Origin: Acidaminobacter sp964416305 | GTDB lineage: Bacteria; Bacillota; Clostridia; Peptostreptococcales; Acidaminobacteraceae | NCBI GenBank assembly: GCA_964416305.1 | Contig: CAYQDM010000007.1 | Span: 1-64,000, forward strand | Direction of reading: 5' to 3' | Length of the DNA: 64,000 nucleotides | Part shown: positions 33,855 through 42,201 of the stretch, piece after piece | How the letters are laid out: each line of letters begins with the position of its first letter | Numbering within the stretch: the first letter of the stretch is position 1 | The notes under the pieces: model-generated | Database searches by the model: none | What the model saw: only the letters and a program-made list of their open reading frames with translations | What the model was told of the DNA's origin: nothing | Made by a program: the position numbers and the translations under genes

Positions 33855-34439
33855 ATGGACATGGAGAACAGGAAGTTTGACTATGAGGTCATCGAGGAAA
33901 TTAAAACGCGCTGGTCACCAAGGGCTTTTGATCCCGAGCGCACCGTGCCGGAGGACGACCTGATGGGGATGCTGGAAGCGGCACGCTACGCGCCTTCCTG
34001 CTTTAACGAGCAGCCTTGGCGCTTCATTGTGGGTCGACGGGGTGATTCGAATTTTGAAAGGATCAAAGCGGCTCTTACGGATTCAAACCGGGAGTGGGCC
34101 TCCAAGGCTTCTGTGCTCATGATGATTCTCTCCGTGCAAAAATTTGAGAAAAATCAAAAGCCCAACCGCTGGCATTTGTTCGACGCGGGGACTGCCTGGG
34201 GTTACCTGAGTCTGGAGGCAGAGCGGAGAGGCCTGATTACCCATGCCATGGCGGGTTACAACCGGGATCAGATTCGTGAGGCTTTTAGCGTGCCGGAGGA
34301 GCTCAGTATCATTGCAGCAGTGGCTGTGGGTTACTATGGAGACAAAGCGTCACTTAGTCAGAAGAATTTTGAAAATGAGAAGCCTTCTCCAAGAAATTCT
34401 ATTCAGGATCTTCTGTATCAAAGTCAGGCGATTGAATAA
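33855..34439 (+). CDS. Nitroreductase-family protein
   Basis: A 194-residue FMN-dependent oxidoreductase of the nitroreductase fold. FMN-phosphate contacts are expected in KTRWSPRAFDPE near residues 17-28; AARYAPSCFNEQPWRFIVGRR is the typical second motif. The DAGTAWGYLSLEAERRGLITHAMAGY segment and AVAVGYYGD near 165 complete the pattern. The physiological electron acceptor is unknown. ATG 33855 follows AGGGAGG. It is first in a three-gene run with a beta-helix protein (12 bases on) and a CopZ-like protein. Confidence 0.88.
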   Translation: MDMENRKFDYEVIEEIKTRWSPRAFDPERTVPEDDLMGMLEAARYAPSCFNEQPWRFIVGRRGDSNFERIKAALTDSNREWASKASVLMMILSVQKFEKNQKPNRWHLFDAGTAWGYLSLEAERRGLITHAMAGYNRDQIREAFSVPEELSIIAAVAVGYYGDKASLSQKNFENEKPSPRNSIQDLLYQSQAIE

Positions 34440-34451
34440 GAGGTGGATGGC

Positions 34452-35429
34452 ATGTCTCATTACAAGATAGATGACTCAGCTCGAGTGATAGGCACTTTGA
34501 CCTTGGGTGAAGGGGTTTACGTTGCTCAGGGGACCATCTTAAGATCTGTTGGGGATTCGGTGAGCCTCGGCAATCAGAGCATGGTGCTTGAGAATTCGGT
34601 TGTGATTGGTACGCCGGCGCAGCCGGTTGTCATTGGAAGCAAAACGATCTTTGGACATAAATGCATTGTTATAGGGGCACAGATTGGTGATCTTTGCGAA
34701 ATTGGCAATGGGACTATTTTTCTTCCCGGTTCAAAGGTTGGAGACTATTGTATCTTTGGAGAGGGCACAATAGTTCCACCTGGAAAAGTGATTCCGGATG
34801 AGTCTGTGGTCGTCGGGCGGCCGGGACGCGTCATCAGAAAATTGACAGACGAGGATCGAGCCAAGATCTCGAGAATGCGTGGGCATGATGTGACTTTAGC
34901 GCCTGTTGCAGGGCATAAGCTTCAAATAGAACCGAGAGAGGGTGATCACGTGGGTAAGCTTATTCCGTTTGGGAGCAAGGTGCCGAAGGTTGAGGCGAGC
35001 GCATTTATTTTTGATGCTGCGGAGATTACTGGGGATGTGGTTATTGGAGCGCATTCCAAAGTCGCCTCTGGGGTTAGGATTATTGGCAACACCCATGGAC
35101 CTGTGCGGATTGGAAACAACGTTCAGATTCTAGAGAATTCAGTGCTGCATCTGCTGCCGGACAATGCGCTGATCATTGAGGACAACGTGACTATTGGTCC
35201 GGGCTGTATTGTGCATGGCTGCACCATAGGCGCCGGCTCTGTCATTGAAGCAGGGGCTATTGTCTGCGACTACAGTATTTTGGGGCGCAACACCCTGGTG
35301 AAGTGCGGCAGTTTGGTCAAACAGCGCAGCGTAGTGGAGGATCATCAGATCGTGGAAGGCTTTCCGGCTAAAGTTGTCGGTGTTAATACGCACATTATGA
35401 AGCTGCCCGATTGGGCGATCAGGGAATAG
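34452..35429 (+). CDS. Tandem gamma-carbonic anhydrase-like beta-helix protein
   Basis: A 325-residue protein made of two left-handed beta-helix domains (about 1-140 and 165-325), each built from hexapeptide repeats such as VVIGSK, CEIGNG, VRIGNN. Each resembles a gamma-class carbonic anhydrase or ferripyochelin-binding protein. Aligning LENSV...GHKCIVIG of domain one with LENSVLH...GPGCIVHG of domain two shows that the three zinc histidines are divided: domain one keeps only the middle one (His69), domain two only the outer two (His233, His255; Pro250 replaces the middle one). ATG 34452 is preferred over GTG 34443 for its spacing from AAGAGG. Confidence 0.85.
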   Translation: MSHYKIDDSARVIGTLTLGEGVYVAQGTILRSVGDSVSLGNQSMVLENSVVIGTPAQPVVIGSKTIFGHKCIVIGAQIGDLCEIGNGTIFLPGSKVGDYCIFGEGTIVPPGKVIPDESVVVGRPGRVIRKLTDEDRAKISRMRGHDVTLAPVAGHKLQIEPREGDHVGKLIPFGSKVPKVEASAFIFDAAEITGDVVIGAHSKVASGVRIIGNTHGPVRIGNNVQILENSVLHLLPDNALIIEDNVTIGPGCIVHGCTIGAGSVIEAGAIVCDYSILGRNTLVKCGSLVKQRSVVEDHQIVEGFPAKVVGVNTHIMKLPDWAIRE

Positions 35430-35462
35430 TCATGACATTTGAAATTAAGAAAGAGGGCGACT

Positions 35463-35945
35463 ATGAAAATTTTTGGAGAAGCAGCAGTGCCGAACAAACC
35501 TTGCCCTCTCTGCGGTAATCAGGGGCGGCCGGTGGGCGGCGCTACAGTGAAGCATTTGGTTGAGGAAAGCCGTCAAGAAAGAGTTGATGCTGAAGCCGGC
35601 TATTTCATTTGCATGGATGAAGCTTGTGATGCTGTTTATTATGAGGCTTCGGGTGACCTTAGATTCTTAAAAAACGAGGTTAATGTTCCCATATGGTTCA
35701 AGAAAGACGCGGATCCCAAATATGCCTGCTATTGCAGCCGTGTCACCGTGGAAGACGTAATCCGCGCGGTGGTCGATCAAGGCGCGAGCAGCGTGAAAGA
35801 GGTTAATCAACTGACAGGCGCCATGAAGAACGCCAACTGCGCATTGAACAATCCGCTTGGCGTGTGCTGTCATCCGGTGATTCAGGAAGCCATCGATCGA
35901 GGGAAGGCAATGAAGGGCAATGTAAACTCGGTGTCAGACACCTAG
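35463..35945 (+). CDS. CopZ-like [2Fe-2S]/zinc-ribbon protein
   Basis: A 160-residue protein with an N-terminal CPLCG...CMDEACD zinc-binding module and a BFD-like [2Fe-2S] domain (YACYCSRVTVEDVIRAV, then ANCALNNPLGVCCHP), the arrangement of the redox copper-chaperone-like CopZ of Archaeoglobus type. No copper chaperone ferredoxin-like domain or P-type ATPase is nearby, so a metal role is uncertain. ATG 35463 follows AAAGAGGG. The last residues (NSVSDT) and the stop codon are encoded by a copy of the GGTGTCAGACACC repeat, which seems to have replaced the original C-terminus. Confidence 0.8.
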   Translation: MKIFGEAAVPNKPCPLCGNQGRPVGGATVKHLVEESRQERVDAEAGYFICMDEACDAVYYEASGDLRFLKNEVNVPIWFKKDADPKYACYCSRVTVEDVIRAVVDQGASSVKEVNQLTGAMKNANCALNNPLGVCCHPVIQEAIDRGKAMKGNVNSVSDT

Positions 35946-35948
35946 TTT
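35924..35948. repeat. GGTGTCAGACACC palindrome overlapping a stop codon
   Basis: A near-perfect 25-bp palindrome aaact-cGGTGTCAGACACCt-agttt. The TAG at 35943-35945 is the stop of the CopZ-like gene. A half-copy (ggtggcacc) follows at 35955. Confidence 0.8.
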
Positions 35949-35971
35949 AAGGCCGGTGGCACCGAAAAAAT

Positions 35972-36027
35972 AAAGAGTTTGTTTGAGGACAACTGACCAT
36001 GGGCAGAATCCTTAAACAAGCTCTTTT
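35972..36027 (+). terminator. Terminator of the nitroreductase-CopZ-like run
   Basis: Arms aaagagtttgtttgagg and ccttaaacaagctctttt pair with few mismatches around an 18-base loop, ending in TTTTTG. Confidence 0.75.
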
Positions 36028-36042
36028 TGTATTGAGATAATG

Positions 36043-36088
36043 TTACAGTCCGCGGTCCCCAACTTCAGGTTGGCGACGCGGACTGTAA
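36043..36088 (-). terminator. Hairpin past the end of the PurF paralogue
   Basis: Arms ttacagtccgcg and cgcggactgtaa enclose a second small hairpin (ccaacttcaggttgg). On the minus strand it follows the PurF paralogue stop; the T-run is weak. Confidence 0.6.
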
Positions 36089-36097
36089 TATTTCTTT

Positions 36098-37498
36098 CTA
36101 TTCTTTTCCCGTCCAGCAATAGGTACAGAGATTTTCTTCCCCGATGCCGATCGCTTCCACCATGTCGTGGATGTTCTGGAATTTGAGTGTGGAGAGATTG
36201 AGGCGCTTTCGGATGCCATCGATCATCATGCCATATTTCTCGGAATCCGGATCGCAGTATTCCTTCAGGGAGTCCGGAATTTTGCCTTCAATGTCAATGA
36301 TAACCTGTCGTGCCACCAAGTCCATTTCAGACCGTGAGGTGGAGAAATTGATGAACTTACAGCCGAACACCAGCGGCGGGCAGGCGGAACGAATGTGGAC
36401 CTCTTTGGCGTTGCAGCCGTAAAGCAGTTCCACTGTTTCTCTCAGCTGTGTACCGCGGACAATGGAGTCGTCACACATGAGAAGCCGCTTGCCTTCCACC
36501 AACTCTGGAATGGGCATGAGTTTCATGCGTGCGACGAGATTTCGCACTTCTTGATTTTGAGGCATAAAGCTTCTGGACCAAGTTGGTGTGTATTTGATAA
36601 ACGGTCGTCCAAAGGGGATCTTGGACTCGTTGGAATAGCCTATGGCGTGGCCGACACCGGAATCCGGGACACCAGCTACCACATCGATTTCCTCCGTGTC
36701 ATTCTTAGCCATTAAGGCGCCATTTCTGTATCTCATAAGCTCAACGCTTTCCCCCTCGTAAGTTGAGGACGGATAGCCGTAATACACCCAAAGGAAGGCG
36801 CAAATCTTCTTTTCTTTTCTGGCGGGCACAATCTTCTCAATGCCTTCAGGCTTCAGCAAAACAATTTCGCCTGGGCCGAGTTCGTAGTCAAAGACATAGC
36901 CCAGGTTGGCGAAGACGCAGGACTCAAAAGTCACGCAATACGTATCTTCTTTCTTACCGACGATCAGCGGCGTACGCCCGTACTTATCCCTTGACGCATA
37001 GACGCCGTCCGAGGTGAGCAGCAAAATGGAACAGGAGCCTTGAATAAGTTCCTGAGCTCTTTTTAACCCGTCTACGAAGGAATTTTCCGTATCAATGATC
37101 GCAGAAACCAATTCTGTAGGATTGATGACGCCTCTGCTGGTCTCCATGAAATGTACCATGCGATTTTCAAAAGCAGCGCCAATAATTTCATCCACGTTGT
37201 TGATCTTGCCCACGGTGGAGATGGAGTACTGGCCAAGGTGTGAACGCACCGTCAAAGGCTGAGCTTCTGCATCGCTGATGCAGCCTATGCCCATGTTGCC
37301 TTTAAACTCTTCAAGTTCACTTTCAAATTTGGCTCTGAATTGCGTATTGGAAATGTTATGGATCGATCTGTGGATGGTATTGCCATCCAGAATCGCCATA
37401 CCGCCTTTGCTGGTTCCTAAATGTGAATGATAATCCGTACCGAAAAAGACATCAAAGACACAATCCTTTTTGGAAACAACCCCAAAAAGTCCTCCCAT
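36098..37498 (-). CDS. PurF paralogue lacking the glutaminase cysteine
   Basis: A 466-residue homologue of amidophosphoribosyltransferase. The PRPP loop is intact (LLMCDDSIVRGTQL), as are DVVAGVPDSGVGHAIGYS and the C-terminal FINFSTSRSEMDLVA region. At the N-terminus MGGLFGVV replaces CGVIGLY of the PurF at 16024: the nucleophile position is glycine and there is no propeptide. It therefore cannot hydrolyse glutamine by the normal mechanism; it might use ammonia, a separate donor, or act as regulator. Such paralogues occur in other clostridia as I recall. ATG 37498 follows AAGGGAG; an in-frame TTG at 37519 is rejected. Confidence 0.88.
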   Translation of the reverse strand: MGGLFGVVSKKDCVFDVFFGTDYHSHLGTSKGGMAILDGNTIHRSIHNISNTQFRAKFESELEEFKGNMGIGCISDAEAQPLTVRSHLGQYSISTVGKINNVDEIIGAAFENRMVHFMETSRGVINPTELVSAIIDTENSFVDGLKRAQELIQGSCSILLLTSDGVYASRDKYGRTPLIVGKKEDTYCVTFESCVFANLGYVFDYELGPGEIVLLKPEGIEKIVPARKEKKICAFLWVYYGYPSSTYEGESVELMRYRNGALMAKNDTEEIDVVAGVPDSGVGHAIGYSNESKIPFGRPFIKYTPTWSRSFMPQNQEVRNLVARMKLMPIPELVEGKRLLMCDDSIVRGTQLRETVELLYGCNAKEVHIRSACPPLVFGCKFINFSTSRSEMDLVARQVIIDIEGKIPDSLKEYCDPDSEKYGMMIDGIRKRLNLSTLKFQNIHDMVEAIGIGEENLCTYCWTGKE

Positions 37499-37519
37499 TG
37501 TTACACGCTCCCTTAGCAA

Positions 37520-37985
37520 TAGTGTTAGATTTGTTGTTTTTAGAGAATAATAATAAAAAGTTCGTAAAAACTCTAAAATTAATGGCTCACTTTTGTTCTA
37601 TGATACAGTATACAAAGAAAATATGCAAATTACACGAATTAAAAAGCAGAACAATAGATAAATGTACATTATTTTGGTTTTTCCAGTTATGTGGGCGGGA
37701 ATGTACAGTTTGGACAGTTAAATTTCAGGTCAATGGGTCAGTTGGCATATCTTTTTGAGTGGATAGCGTACAATAATGTCGAGAAGATTATTAATTGTTC
37801 GGATATGGTGGATCATTAACTTCTTTAATAAGGAAGCGTCAATCATCAGAACATCCTATTGGCGTTATTTATCATAGAATGCTACGATCTCAAATAGATG
37901 ACGCGTTTTGACTTACGGTTTGCAGGCCTGTAGGGTTAAGCTGTTAAACGTTAAGCGCAGTCTTTTTATTTCAGGGGTGAGGCTA
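37520..37985. other. Intergenic region, A/T-rich divergent promoters
   Basis: No convincing gene between the PurF paralogue and the TIM-barrel gene. The half nearest the PurF paralogue is very A/T-rich and contains a perfect palindrome aatgtacatt (37662-37671) with a further aatgtaca copy 40 bases on, possible operator half-sites. No riboswitch or tRNA was recognised. Confidence 0.35.
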
Positions 37986-38702
37986 TTGGACCAAATCGCG
38001 CTGTCCACTGCGGCATTCTGCCTCTGGGACATCCAGCCGGAGGAAAAACTTCATATCGGCCGTCAATTAGGCTTTGATCATATTGAAATAGCGCTTAGCA
38101 CGGAAGTCATGGTGCGAAAGTTTCTAAATTTTATGAACACAAGTGAGCTTGCCGGAAGTTTTAAACAGATCGCGCTGCATGCACCGTGGCATGGCATTGC
38201 TTATGGGAAAGGCGCCAGATCTGAAAAAGTAGTCGCTCAACTCAATGAAATTGTTGATCGGCTTGGGATTCAGTCAGTCGTTGTCCACTGTGACTGCATT
38301 CAGAATCCGGACACTCTGGCGGCATCCGGACTGCCAATAGTCCTTGAAAATACCGCAACACCGGAAAGTTGGGAGCGATTTTCAAGCCTCCTCATGGAGT
38401 ATCCGTGGCGTGTCTCCCTCAATCTCAACAAAGCCAGTCGAGAACACGGTCAACTCGATCAAATACTTGAGCGCTGGCGTCATAGAATTGAGCGGGTCCA
38501 CCTCAGTGGCCACATTGAAAGCCGCGGGCGTATGCCCCTTCAAAGCACGAACCAGCTGCAGCTCATTGAAAAGCTTCGGAAGTTAGAGGTGCCGATGGTT
38601 ATTGAAGGTCTCTTCCCGCCCGGGAATCCAACTTCGATCGCAGAAGAGCGGCAGTTGGTACAGACTGCGATTGAAACCCTCAAGTTGGATCAATCGAGCT
38701 AA
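37986..38702 (+). CDS. TIM-barrel protein, xylose isomerase-like
   Basis: A 238-residue protein related to AP endonuclease 2/xylose isomerase-like TIM barrels. Strand motifs include LGFDHIEIALS near 25, IALHAPWHGIAYGKG near 65-80, SVVVHCDCI near 100, PIVLENTA near 120, HRIERVHLSGHIESRGRMP near 165-180 and PMVIEGLF near 205; the His, Glu and Asn residues could bind metal. Substrate unknown. The start is uncertain: TTG 37986 follows AGGGGTGAGG closely, GTG 37977 is an alternative, and the long frame to 37908 has no ribosome site. Followed by a terminator, so probably a single-gene unit. Confidence 0.65.
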   Translation: MDQIALSTAAFCLWDIQPEEKLHIGRQLGFDHIEIALSTEVMVRKFLNFMNTSELAGSFKQIALHAPWHGIAYGKGARSEKVVAQLNEIVDRLGIQSVVVHCDCIQNPDTLAASGLPIVLENTATPESWERFSSLLMEYPWRVSLNLNKASREHGQLDQILERWRHRIERVHLSGHIESRGRMPLQSTNQLQLIEKLRKLEVPMVIEGLFPPGNPTSIAEERQLVQTAIETLKLDQSS

Positions 38703-38747
38703 AAGCCTACATAAATATTCTTGTTGCATAATAATATTATAAAATAT

Positions 38748-38779
38748 ACTGATCGTTTTCGCAGGATGATCAGTTTTTT
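38748..38779 (+). terminator. Intrinsic terminator
   Basis: Arms actgatc and gatcagt with a 12-base loop and six T. Confidence 0.7.
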
Positions 38780-38935
38780 CTATTGGATGAATACGATCAA
38801 GCCCTGTAAAATAGCACTGTATAGTGAGACTCATAGTAGCTGAACGAGCATAACACAATGGGTAGACATAATTGGGTCACTCGGATCAAAGATTGTCTGC
38901 AGCGGAAATTGTCCTCAATTAAAGGTGGGATGTCC

Positions 38936-39634
38936 ATGAAATACATAACCACGAAAAAACTGATCGCAGTTTTCATGTTGACGGTGATGCTCCTGACTTG
39001 CCGTTTTTTTATGTCCTCTGGAATGTTCCATCACATGGACGCAGAGGGGATTAAAGCATACATAGCTTCCTATGGCTTCTGGGCCCCAGTCATTTATATG
39101 ATCCTATTTTCAGTCATACCTTCAGGTTCCATAATTGCCATTGCGGGCGGAATGGCATTCGGCGTCTTTTATGGCGCCCTCTATACTCTGATTGGTGCGG
39201 TCATAGGGGCCAGTGTGGCTTTTTATGTCTCAAGGCATCTGGGACGTGAGGTTGTGGAAAAACGGCTGCACGGCAAAATGAAAAGCTTTGACGATCACCT
39301 TCAGCGTGGCGGGTTCCTGATGATTCTTATTCTCAGGCTGATACCCATCATCCCCTTTAACGTTGTGAGTTATGGGGCGGGACTGACCAAAATCAAATTT
39401 ATGGATTATTTCTATTCCACTTTGTTTGGCATTATTCCCGGTGTTTTGATTTTTACCAATTTAGGAGACAAGGCTCTGGATGTCAAATCCCCGCAATTCC
39501 TGATCGCGTCAGGGCTGCTTGTTGTGATGATCGCAGCATCCATTCTGCTCAAAAGAAAATACTCTTTTGAGGACTTACAGGCCATAGCACTTAAACAAGA
39601 ACGTCAACAAAACAGTAAAACCAGACTGGAATGA
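38936..39634 (+). CDS. TVP38/TMEM64 (DedA-like) membrane protein, YdjX/YdjZ-like
   Basis: A 232-residue membrane protein of the TVP38/VTT family, with a re-entrant core. Family features are the first helix (IAVFMLTVMLLTCRFF), GFWAPVIYMILFSVIPSGSIIAIAGGMAFG, the SRHLGREVVEK loop, ILRLIPIIPFNVVSYGAGLTKIKFMDY and a C-terminal basic tail. Members act in lipid or small-solute handling. ATG 38936 is chosen for AAAGGTGG seven bases upstream. It starts a gene run with a second family member and a selenocysteine rhodanese, like ydjX and ydjZ near ynjE in E. coli. Confidence 0.88.
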   Translation: MKYITTKKLIAVFMLTVMLLTCRFFMSSGMFHHMDAEGIKAYIASYGFWAPVIYMILFSVIPSGSIIAIAGGMAFGVFYGALYTLIGAVIGASVAFYVSRHLGREVVEKRLHGKMKSFDDHLQRGGFLMILILRLIPIIPFNVVSYGAGLTKIKFMDYFYSTLFGIIPGVLIFTNLGDKALDVKSPQFLIASGLLVVMIAASILLKRKYSFEDLQAIALKQERQQNSKTRLE

Positions 39635-39658
39635 GGTCTTGTTAAATAATGAAATGGA

Positions 39659-40393
39659 GTGATTAAAATTAAAGCCTTCTTTAAAAGCAAACTGGGAAAA
39701 ATCGCAGCAGTGCTCCTGGTCGTGGCCATTTATTTCTTTGTGCCTGCCGTCAAAGTGAATGTCAATCAAGCTGTCTTCATCCTTCAAAATGTGGATGTAG
39801 ATCTTGCCAGGCAGTACATACTGGGCTTCGGCGTCTGGGCGCCTGTCGTTTCCTTCCTGCTCATGATGCTTCAGTCCTTGTTCGCGCCACTTCCGGCGTT
39901 TATCATTACCTTCGCCAACGCGGCACTCTTTGGCTGGGTGAAAGGCGCGATCCTCTCCTGGTCCAGTGCCATGGCCGGCGCGGCCCTGTGCTTCTTCCTG
40001 GCGAAGTATCTCGGACGGGATTTTGTTGAAAAGCTGTCTTCCAAGTCAGCGATTCAGATGATTGACGACTTCTTCAAGAACTATGGCAAGTACGCGATCC
40101 TGATCGCCCGTCTGCTCCCGTTTATCTCCTTTGACATTGTCAGTTATGCTGCCGGCCTCACCTCTATGAGATTTTGGCCGTTCTTCATTGCAACAGGTCT
40201 TGGTCAGCTTCCGGCGACCATCATTTACTCCTACATTGGCAGCATGCTTACTGGCACAGCCAGAACATTTGTCATGGGCCTGTTGATTTTGTTCGCTGTC
40301 AGTACCTTGGTCTTCCTGCTTAAAAAAGTATGGAGTGATAAAGAAAAGAATCCTAAAAAAAAGAAGGAGGGAAACATCATTGAACGTACATAA
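39659..40393 (+). CDS. Second TVP38/TMEM64 membrane protein
   Basis: A 244-residue paralogue of the preceding protein: GFGVWAPVVSFLLMMLQSLFAPLPAFIITFANAALFG, the AKYLGRDFVEK loop and LLPFISFDIVSYAAGLTSMRFWPFF, then two helices and a Lys-rich tail. In this family the P-loop-like PLPAF and SFDxxSYxAGL turns lie in the re-entrant hairpins. The start is unclear: GTG 39659 overlaps GGAG, and an ATT at 39668 has better spacing. Its end overlaps the rhodanese start by 14 bases. The two proteins may form a hetero-oligomer. Confidence 0.85.
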   Translation: MIKIKAFFKSKLGKIAAVLLVVAIYFFVPAVKVNVNQAVFILQNVDVDLARQYILGFGVWAPVVSFLLMMLQSLFAPLPAFIITFANAALFGWVKGAILSWSSAMAGAALCFFLAKYLGRDFVEKLSSKSAIQMIDDFFKNYGKYAILIARLLPFISFDIVSYAAGLTSMRFWPFFIATGLGQLPATIIYSYIGSMLTGTARTFVMGLLILFAVSTLVFLLKKVWSDKEKNPKKKKEGNIIERT

Positions 40394-41345
40394 GAAAAAG
40401 CTGTCAGTGCTCCTTGGGCTGGTTCTGGCATTGGCAGCTGCTCTGTCAGGCTGCGCGCCATCTGCAACTCCGCAGAGCACAGAAGATCCTGGACAGGCTG
40501 AATTCGACCTGTCTGTCTACAAAAATAACGATTTCTTGATCACACCTCAAGATCTCAAAGCCATGTTGGGCAGTGAGGATTTAGTCCTGGTGGACGCCAA
40601 CAAGCCTGACGTTTACGGCAAAGAGCACATTCCGGGTGCGATCAGCGCGGGACTTCATGCCTTTTCAGACACAGTGGGCAAGCCGGGCGAGCCTGGCTGG
40701 GGAACCATCCTCGACAAGGACGCCCTGACTGAAAAACTTAACGCCATGGGCATTGATAACGAGAAAACGGTCGTCTTCTATTCGGACGTCTTTAAAGGCC
40801 CGGGTGCCGATGGTCGCGCCGTCTGGCAGCTTCAGATGGCGGGCATGGACAACGTCAAACTTTTGGTGGGCGGCTTAAGCTACTGGAAAGAGCTGGGCTA
40901 CGAAGTGACCGCCGAAGTTTCTGAGCCTGTGCCGACGACTGGTGTCGTGCTTAAGGACTATGATGAGACCCTTGGCGCCACAAAAGAATACGTCTTCGAA
41001 AACCTCGGCAAGCAAGTGGTCATAGATGTTAGAACTGCCAAAGAATTTGGCGGCTCACAAAACGCCGGTGAACCGCGGGGCGGCCATATTGAAGGCGCTG
41101 TCAACGTGCTATGGCTGGACCTGCTGAACGAAAATGGCACACCGAAGTCACCGGAAGAGATCACCAAAATCATGGCAGACGCAGGTGTATCGCCTGAAGA
41201 CGACTTCACCCTCTACTGAACGATGGGCATCAGATCTGGATATACATCCATGATCCTCAGAGCCGTGGGCTTTGAGAAAGTTAGAAACTACGAAGCGTCC
41301 ATTTATGAGTGGGGCGGAGATCCGTCCATGCCAATGGAAAAGTAA
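40380..41345 (+). CDS. Selenocysteine-containing rhodanese lipoprotein, YnjE-like
   Basis: A two-domain sulfurtransferase. From TTG 40380 (AAGGAGGG upstream) the first 25 residues are a lipoprotein signal with lipobox LSGC (Cys25). Domain one (about 45-170, LVLVDANKPDVYGKEHIPGAI) has Ser/Asp where the catalytic Cys would be. Domain two (about 185-321, VIDVRTAKEFGG, GHIEGAVNV) reaches TLY then UGA at 41217, codon 280. The same frame continues TMGIRSGYTSMILRAVGF and YEWGGDPSMPMEK to TAA at 41343. The UGA is exactly the active-site Cys of the CxxGxR loop, so the protein is 321 residues with Sec280. A hairpin follows the UGA. Contains the 9-mer at 40806. Confidence 0.88.
41225..41264 (+). promoter_or_regulatory. 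Candidate bacterial SECIS hairpin
   Basis: Six bases after the UGA, GGC pairs with GCC (41262-41264); inside, GATC (41233-41236) pairs with GATC (41252-41255) and GGAT (41238-41241) with ATCC (41246-41249), loop atac, with a bulged T at 41237. Position and stacked stem fit a SelB-binding element. The apical sequence is not conserved between species, so this is an inference. Confidence 0.5.
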
Positions 41346-41354
41346 AATCACATC

Positions 41355-41389
41355 AGGGCTGCGCTCGGCAACGAGTCACAGCCCTTTTT
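41355..41389 (+). terminator. Intrinsic terminator after the rhodanese gene
   Basis: Arms AGGGCTG and CAGCCCT with an inner ctcg-gcaa-cgag hairpin, then TTTTTA. It lies ten bases past the TAA at 41343, supporting that TAA rather than the UGA as the gene end. Confidence 0.8.
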
Positions 41390-41442
41390 ATCCATAATGC
41401 CGACCGAACATGGTTTGGCTTTGTGACTGAAAGGAAAGAGCT

Positions 41443-42189
41443 ATGTATAGTCAATCTGCAAGCTGGACTGCAAAGATCTCAGGATTTGAAAAAAGAGTGT
41501 TTCCGTGGCGAGCATCGGAGATAAAAAAAGGTCGCCCGGTATTTTTCCCTGGATGCAACCTTGTGAATTTTCTGCCGGAAACATCCTTGATGACGGTAAA
41601 TGCTTTGAGAGCTTATGACTGTGGCTGGATGTTTGATTGCTGTGGAAAGCCTCTGAGTTTAAAAGGCGACCAAACTGGTGCGGCATCCATTCTCAGCCGA
41701 ATTGAAATGGAAATCAGACGTCATCAGATCCCGGAAATGATAGTGGCATGCCCGAACTGCCACCAAGTCTTCAGCAAGCATCTCAGTATTCCGGTGACTG
41801 ATATTTATGATTTCTTGAAGCGGGAAGGCTATAAGCTGCCGCAGACCTCTGTGCCATTCAAAGTGTTTACCCCTTGTCCGGATCGGGGTACCGGGAAGAT
41901 GGCAGGCTCCATAGCGGCCCTCCTTGGATCTGAAATCGTCGGTTCAAAAGGCCTGCCTTGCTGTGGCCTTGGTATGAAGCAGCCGGCCAAGGCAAAAGAG
42001 GCACTTAAAACCATCCAAAGGACGGGACCGGAAATGAAAGCCTACTGCGCCAGCTGTTATGGGCACCTAAGTAAAAATGGTGTCAGGATGACAGGACATG
42101 TATTGTCGGAGGTTATGGGGCTGAACGAACGACCATCGGCAGGTCTAAAAAAAGCTTTGAACCGGCTGCGGCCAAAGCTGTGGAAATAG
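41443..42189 (+). CDS. CCG-domain (heterodisulfide reductase B-like) protein
   Basis: A 248-residue protein with two cysteine-rich CCG-type motifs. First: FFPGCNL near 34 with FDCCGKPL near 68 and ACPNC near 107. Second: FTPCPDR, GLPCCGLGM and AYCASCYGHL between about 145 and 210. Such motifs bind an unusual [4Fe-4S] cluster in HdrB-like subunits and quinone- or thiol-linked oxidoreductases. There are no membrane segments. ATG 41443 follows AAAGGAAAGAG. In the analogous E. coli cluster an Fe-S protein (YdjY) is also present, though of another type. The 9-mer at 42132 is near the non-conserved C-terminus. Confidence 0.8.
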   Translation: MYSQSASWTAKISGFEKRVFPWRASEIKKGRPVFFPGCNLVNFLPETSLMTVNALRAYDCGWMFDCCGKPLSLKGDQTGAASILSRIEMEIRRHQIPEMIVACPNCHQVFSKHLSIPVTDIYDFLKREGYKLPQTSVPFKVFTPCPDRGTGKMAGSIAALLGSEIVGSKGLPCCGLGMKQPAKAKEALKTIQRTGPEMKAYCASCYGHLSKNGVRMTGHVLSEVMGLNERPSAGLKKALNRLRPKLWK

Positions 42190-42201
42190 GAGGATAAGTC
42201 A

